A stretch of DNA of 64,000 bases, taken from NCBI GenBank assembly GCA_000711775.1, contig ARYC01001491.1:1-64000 (forward strand). Reading direction: 5' to 3'. Both the position numbers and the translations under genes were made by a program. Below the pieces are notes generated by a model. The model was given only the letters and a program-made list of their open reading frames with translations. It searched no databases and had not been told where the DNA came from. This stretch comes from Oxytricha trifallax (lineage: Eukaryota; Ciliophora; Spirotrichea; Sporadotrichida; Oxytrichidae). Numbering within the stretch: the stretch's first letter is position 1; every line of letters begins with the position of its first letter. Below, piece by piece: positions 58,162 to 64,000 of this stretch.

Positions 58162-60234
58162 GAAAAATAAAGCTAATTATATTAAAAATTATTATATTAA
58201 TCATATATTACTCAGGATCATTTTACTTAATATTAAACAAAGTATTACTCTAAATATAAATGATTATAAAGTTTACAAACGTTATGGTTTTTATAGATTG
58301 TGTAAGCATTTCGACAATAAATACCAATAGCAGTGGTCATCATGAGAATAAATCTTACCAAGATGTAAAAGGTGTATAAGCATGAAGGTTAGCTGCTTCT
58401 GAAATTATTAGTAACTTACCTTGACACTTGTGATGATTTTGACTTTATTGATCCTGTAGATTTCATTAATTTAGAGGCAATGATTAAGAGCATAATTATT
58501 TAACTATCGTATAATTCATTGCCAGGCAATTATAGTTTGATTAGACTAAGCCTGTAAATAAAACCAAACTTGATAGCGGGACTACAATGGAACGAGCAAG
58601 AGTTGTCTTTCCTTGCTCAAGCGTTGACATTCTTAGACTTTGCTTAGCAAGAAGCTTTATTAATCTGTGAAAAATCCAGAAACTTTCTTTGGCAGTAGGC
58701 AATGTCAAAATTATTGACTATTTAAAATGAGGAGCGCATGTTGGCTATTTCTATTTTAAGAAAAATAGAGGTTCATCAGAATGAAGGTTAGCAGCTGAAG
58801 AAACTGCTCTCTCTACTTAGCTAAGGATATATTATTTCTAAACTTCTGTTCGAGAAAGAATAGATTTCTCTAAACTTACACAGCCTTATTCTGGTAATAG
58901 AAAGCCTCAATGAGTATCCTCTTTCTAGTATTGAGGCTACTCTCAGGTTAATCGAATCCGAGAGGATAAAAACAGCAGTAAAGGCGTAGACAAGAGAGCT
59001 GACCATCACAGATTCGAGACAGGAAATTGATGCGGTTAAAGTAGTCGAGCAACTTAGTGAAAGCAATTAAATTCGAGAACTGTGTATACCATGAGGAGTT
59101 TATTCTTTTGTCTAAGATGCTGGAGCTTTAGAGTCAGGTTTATCAGCATTCGCAATATCAAGCTATAATTTCAAGTTTGGTAATAAGTGCTAACGAAGAC
59201 TGCTCAATAATTCATATGCCAATTGGATTAGAAAAGACTTGTATTCAGGCTCTTGTTGCTTTCTATGCCTTAAAAGGTTTGATAACAACAATCATAGAAC
59301 CAAATGAAAATTTGTAAACTTAAACCGGTGAATTGGGTCCATACATGAGAATATCAGAATGGTTGACATTGCTACTTACTATAAACGCCTGTACAAGGAG
59401 GACATAATAATTTTAAACGAGTTTGATTCTATTATAGACTAAACCTCGTTCTTTCATTAGGCAATACTATAACTGGACTCTGGATCCTCTAAAATAAGAA
59501 GGTTTTCACGTTTTCAGCAATACACACGAAACATCACAAAGTTGTCATTGATGAGACGATAAAGAAGGCAAAGGTTTTGAGCTTCTAGTTAGAGCTCCTC
59601 TTTTCAAATAGAATTAGGACTCGCATGTCTGCTCAGTTATTCTAATTAAGGATAAAAACGAAATTCAGTAGACAATATTAAGAGAAATATACTAAAGATT
59701 CGCCAAAGAACCCATAATTGTCATAGAAAATTCCAGTGAGTATGAGGTCTACAGAGTTTAACTGTCTTAGAGAAGTAATTATGAGCTTTATTTATCCGAT
59801 AACAAGCAATGCAGGCAATAGATTAGAGAAAAAGAAATAGGTATTCTGATAATGAAGAGGGAAAATAATGTTGGCTGTGACTCAAAGTTTAAGAAATACG
59901 CGTTTGTTATGGTATCTTGCTCAGTTGATTCTGAGAGAAGGATTTGACAAATGCTGGACAGAGGCAACAGATGTCAATGAGTATCAAGAGGCTTTATATA
60001 TCTCTAAGACTATGATAGCGAAGCGCATTTTTGGCAGCATCTGAAGTCAGTTGATAACCAAAAGGTGACTTCATGAATTGTTGAAACTTTCATGTAAGAA
60101 GAGAAGTAACTAGAGCTAAGCGACTTTGTTGAGGACGTATAGTAAAGCGGTAACCCTCTATCGTCCTTGAAGGATTTAGAAAACATAGTTGGATACAAAT
60201 TTTACTAACAAATCACTAAGGGACTTGAAATGTG

Positions 60235-61584
60235 AATTGCTCAGAGTTTATATTAAATTAAGATTGTGTATGTTGTATGTTACAGATATGATGTATTAAA
60301 TTAATAAAAATAATAAATTTTTCAATAATATTTAAATTTACTAAATCAACAATTAATTTATCGAATTTCTTTCTTCATATAAAATATTAAGTAATAAATT
60401 TAAGGTCTTTAGGAACCTCACTTTAAATATATATTTATATATTAAGGCAAGTCTTTTTACAAGAATATATCCTTAAATAATCTGTAAGCATTTGAGTCTT
60501 CACATTACTAAATTTTTTATCTATCTGTTTTAATCTCTTGTTTATCTTATGCTGTAATATAGAAATCAAAATGAGCTATTCTTAACCAACTTAAGTGCTG
60601 TATTATCAAACTTTAAGTTTATTGTTCATTAATTAGTCCTCAATACAAACACATTATTTGTATTTTAACAGTTTTATGAACCGGATTTATTTCTATTTAA
60701 AAGTAATTAAATTTTTTTAAGTAACTTTTTAATTTTAACATAAGAATTGGCATTGGATAATATAAGCTGTGAAAGAAATATTAATTGAAAGTACGTTTGT
60801 CCATAATATTCACATTTATACCTGTAAATATTCACTTTCCATAAGAGGAAATTCGATTAATAGTTTAAAATTGTTAGGAAAAAGATTGTTGTCAATGATG
60901 CCAATGTAACTCTGTTCGACACATTCTTTACTGATCTGGAATATTTTCATAATTTTTACTAAAAATTTCATTGTTAAGCTATTTAATAAGTAATAACCAT
61001 AAATTTAAATGACATGTTTCTGGAGCTAGCTTGTATTATTGATCTGAAAGAGTATTACAATAATCTTGTTCATTATGAGCACTTCATTATCTCCAAATTA
61101 ATAAATTGAATTAAAACATTTCTACGATTAAGGAACTATAACCAATCTAAAATCGATCAGAGTATTAGAAATTGCAAACATCACTTTTAAATATTAATTA
61201 ATTATTATGAGGAATAATCATACCATACTATTTTTAAATATTTTCCAAATAAACTTAATAGATTTATTGACATTTTCTACTATGATTACAGTGTAAGCTA
61301 TTTCTAAATGCTCTTCGATCTGTTAAAAATTCATTAATCAAACTGGATTTCATTCGATAGTTCTGTTCTTCGAAGCTTCTGATCTAAATCGGACATTCTT
61401 TAATTTTTTAACACATTGTGTTACCAATATATGATGTAAACAATGGAAGTTTTTCGAGAATGTCTAAAGTTATTAAAATGCCGTTTGTAAGTTATGTAAA
61501 ATACTAAAAATTCTTTCATTTTACGAACTTTGTCGATTATTTTATAGTTTAACTCTGAGTTGTATTCTTTATTGAAAAATATAT
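60235..61584. other. AT-rich DNA, no gene seen
   Basis: AT-rich filler after the helicase gene. No terminal repeat marking an element end was found. Confidence 0.55.
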
Positions 61585-61788
61585 TCATAATTTGATGTTA
61601 ATTGCAGCTTTAATAGACTGAGATATGAAGTCCTTTGCTGTAAGCTGAACTAATGCATATAATATTGAAGAACTAATTATATAATAATTAAGCGATATAA
61701 TTATATTATTATTACTATTATTATTAAATAATAAAAACAGAATTGGTATGCAGAGCGAATCATAACGAGAAATTATGTAGGGTGGCAT
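61585..61788 (-). CDS. Small unknown ORF, weak
   Basis: ATG 61788 to TGA 61585-61587, 67 codons, beginning MPPYIISRYDSLCIPILFLL and ending KDFISQSIKAAINIKL. The middle is Asn/Ile low-complexity, typical of AT-rich DNA. Only the intact ATG and TGA favour it. Confidence 0.2.
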   Translation of the reverse strand: MPPYIISRYDSLCIPILFLLFNNNSNNNIIISLNYYIISSSILYALVQLTAKDFISQSIKAAINIKL

Positions 61789-62024
61789 AGAAATATTGAG
61801 CAGTTATCCCAATTCCTAAAGTATTCAATAAAAAAAAATAAATAATGGAGGACTACACCAACTATAAATAATTACAATAAAAGTTATAAGTTAAGATAAC
61901 AAAATAGTTAACAAACTTCAGATTAAACTTGCTGGAATTCATTTTTAAGTGGATTACAGCTTTAACTTAGCTCATCTTCGGTTATAATCACTTTTTAAAA
62001 TGCTAAAATAATCTCAATAAGCAA

Positions 62025-63195
62025 CAAATTTATATATTTCAATCAGCAGCTATTGATACAAGAGAGTCTTAAAATCAAGCACTCAGAATTTAAGAAAATT
62101 ATTCTTAATTCTGATAAGATTTCTAATAAGTTCGTCACTCCCAAACCTGATAACGATATTTAAAGTAACTTGCCGCATAAAAGTCATAAATTTAGACAAG
62201 GTAAAAGATTGGAGCTCTGAGGATGAAAATTCAAGAATGCGATCAATACAATGACTTGGACTCTTTCAAAGGTAATTATAGCCAACTTCCCTTAATAAAA
62301 AAATACTTAATAAAGTGTACTTTATACACTCGTTAAAAGAGACTCAGAAAAGACTTTTAAATGCCTAACTCTAAAATCTCAATAAATGAAAGGAAACAAT
62401 AAATTATTATCACTAAATAATCAATAAAAATGTTTATATATATCAAATTTGATCCAAGTAACTTCTCCTTATTCACATGATAACAAGCTCAAAGTTTCAA
62501 ATTATGATTTTACACAAGAGAATCTTGTATTTTTATATTGACTAGCAGCATTAACTCTCAATTATATAAAAAGAAATTAATGATAGCCAGAACCATAACA
62601 AGTATCTACGATAAAGTAGATAAAGCCGACTTCATTAAGACAGGATGTATGATGAATTGAAAAGTTAATAAAGAAACAGGAAGTTATGTGCAAGAAAACC
62701 ACGATGCACCATTGACTTCATAAGATTCTTTAATTTATTTAGACTTATAGAAAATACCATTTCTAATAACAACGCTTTTATATCGGATGATGAAGAATAT
62801 TATAACCATCTCAATAAATCCATTTTATACATAAAATGTCACTAAAAACGTGGTGTAAATTTCGTTAATTCAGATTTAACTCTAATTATCTCATCAATGA
62901 CTTGAAGATTAATTCATAAATTTATAAAACTAATATTTTCAAATAAAGCTATGAATTTTAACTCCTAACTCTGATTTAAAAATGAAGATAATCTAATTGT
63001 GACCGCAAATAATTAATAAGACTAGATAGAGAAAAAACAACAAGATGAATGAACACAACAAGAATGGCAACAGAAGGAAGATGAAAATCACTCAGTATTC
63101 TAGGAGTTTATCTTTATAGTATTTTAAAATGAATTGTTTCTTATTTGTGACCACACATAATTGAATTTAGGATTTTTAAAGACATAATTGTGATA
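62025..63195 (+). pseudogene. Unknown coding region, Lys/Gln/Asn-rich, broken
   Basis: Plus-strand ciliate-code blocks in order: YFNQQLLIQESLKIKHSEFK, KFVTPKPDNDIQSNLPHKSH, MKIQECDQYNDLDSFKGNYS, QLPLIKKYLIKCTLYTRQKR, QMPNSKISINERKQQIIITK, SYSHDNKLKVSNYDFTQENL, then KVNKETGSYVQENHDAPLTS and finally QQEWQQKEDENHSVFQEF, FIVFQNELFLICDHTQLNL to about 63195. Three or more frame slips and about five in-frame TGA codons. No family recognised. The length, hydrophilic character and Gln use argue for a genuine decayed gene. Confidence 0.45.
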
Positions 63196-64000
63196 AAATT
63201 ATTTTATAATTATTATTCTTTAATTACTATAATTATTTTTAAAGTATTTAAAGAAGTGACAAACTTGATTATTATAATTAATTTAAGAGGCAAAAATTTC
63301 GAAAATTAAATAGGTGCGCGCTCTTAGTACATCTATTTTATACATTATTGTGTTAGCTTAAGTTTTCGATAAAGCAATGTCTAAAAAATTGGCCTTATTA
63401 TCATATTAGAAGTAGTTTTGAATTTATAATTTTAGTTAATGGTTTAATTTTCAGAATGTTGATAGAGATCAAAGTAAAAAATATATAACAATGATAATTT
63501 TAAATTAAAAGAATCATTTAGAATTTGGTATTAATCAAAAGTGTTGCCAACTAAAATTATTTTCTCCTGAAGTTATGTTCCTAACCAGCTATATATTAGT
63601 TAGGTACTATCAATATAATATTAAAATCATGTGACATCAATGAAATCTTTTCTGGAATTAGACAATTATTTAATTTTACCACCAAGAGATGTTTCAATAA
63701 ACATTTCGATTTAAAATGCAATTGAAACAATTTAAAACTATATTATCTTGCAAGAATGGCTATTTTTATGCTTCTAAATGCGATAAAACTGCTTACCTAA
63801 CATAATTAATTACAGTAAAAAAACAAACAATTATGATTGGTTTAACTACAGATAACTGTATAATTGTCTACAGTATAAGTATAAGTTTTTACCGCAAACA
63901 TTAAATAAAAATATTAACAAATAAACAACCTATCTAATATGTATTTACACTTTATACGATATATTACAATCGTCATTTGATACATTAATAATTATGTTAA
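63196..64000. other. AT-rich DNA, no gene seen
   Basis: AT-rich filler to the window end. Confidence 0.55.

Larger units (their letters stand above)
56673..60234 (+). pseudogene. SecA-like SF2 helicase gene, copy 2, long, with foldback insertion
   Basis: ATG 56673 (MVETYSGLRSEIQDFSEQIQ), then KAAMIRIALGKVRKARQFS, interrupted by the foldback at 57007-57631, then ASKVYDEVFDLLLQPKHFDI, an AT-rich interval at 58085-58290, and a 240-codon frame (FDFIDPVDFINLEAMIKSII ... ATLRLIESERIKTAVKA) to 59092. The helicase core follows: YHEEFILLSKMLELQSQVYQ, SIIHMPIGLEKTCIQALVAF (P-loop), IRMVDIATYYKRLYKEDIII and LNEFDSIIDQTSFF (Walker B), FSAIHTKHHKVVIDE (motif III-like), ILREIYQRFAKEPIIVIENS, GILIMKRENNVGCDSKFKKY and QMLDRGNRCQ (motif VI-like). 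Ends GLEM, TGA 60232-60234. The motif order resembles SecA-type DEAD proteins. Five or more frame slips and two late in-frame TGA; not functional as it stands. Copy 1 is at 13880-14850. Confidence 0.65.

Noticed and set aside
61585-61788. Small minus-strand ORF as a confident gene
   Set aside because: Kept only at low confidence; Asn/Ile low-complexity core is typical of AT-rich DNA.

Overview
This window is germline (micronuclear) DNA of a spirotrich ciliate, most likely Oxytricha (a Stylonychia relative is possible). The real reading frames are dense in TAA and TAG and close only with TGA, which is the ciliate code where UAA and UAG mean Gln. Three element ends carry the C4A4/G4T4 block of the hypotrich telomere (positions 2856-2872, 12755-12771, 13708-13723, with a decayed one at 41066-41082). 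This is the hallmark of TBE transposons, the Tc1/IS630-family DNA elements of Oxytricha germline DNA that insert at ANT. Most of the window is very AT-rich filler with islands of coding DNA, nearly all of it transposons, interrupted genes or short gene pieces. I see no rRNA, tRNA or CRISPR array.

Layout. 1-2872: right part of a TBE (22-kDa gene, 57-kDa zinc finger/kinase gene, terminal repeat). 3224-4482: two short inverted-repeat elements with perfect 8-bp target duplications. 4512-5862: a broken zinc-finger MT-A70 methyltransferase gene split by a MORN-repeat piece. 6922-13723: a pile of TBEs: an old fragment with 22-kDa gene and transposase tail, interrupted by a 608-bp inverted-repeat element, then an old 57-kDa gene that was itself hit by a full-length 4110-bp TBE (8662-12771, AAT duplication). 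13880-14850: a SecA-like helicase fragment. 15690-16051: an unknown small gene. 17230-19610: a decayed LINE-like region. 19.6-28.7 kb: AT-rich DNA with a few coding islands at 23.0-24.3, 24.7 and 27.6 kb. 28753-30648: a fossil element with a Rep-like SF3 helicase between long terminal inverted repeats. 31.6-32.75 and 44.1-45.2 kb: two further inverted-repeat elements. 33759-35413: an unknown basic protein gene with a small inverted-repeat insertion. 36431-38803: second MT-A70 gene, split by a 1.38-kb palindrome. 39.8-41.1 kb: another TBE remnant. 46.8-48.3 and 50.3-51.05 kb: unknown coding regions. 53244-54115: third MT-A70 gene, with intact DPPW. 54631-56188: a Tc1-like transposase and a TBE-type 22-kDa gene facing each other, a distant TBE relative. 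56673-60234: a long SecA-like helicase gene carrying a foldback insertion. 62.0-63.2 kb: unknown Gln-rich coding region.

How the parts fit. In TBEs the 42-kDa protein is the transposase; the 22-kDa and 57-kDa proteins travel with it. Two introns are visible in the 22-kDa gene, and one of them sits at the same codon in divergent copies, so these genes are real spliced genes. The MT-A70 and SecA-like families recur next to transposons and are mostly broken, which suggests germline-limited multicopy genes and not somatic single-copy ones. Short coding islands in AT-rich DNA may be macronuclear-destined segments, but pointers cannot be assigned without the somatic genome.
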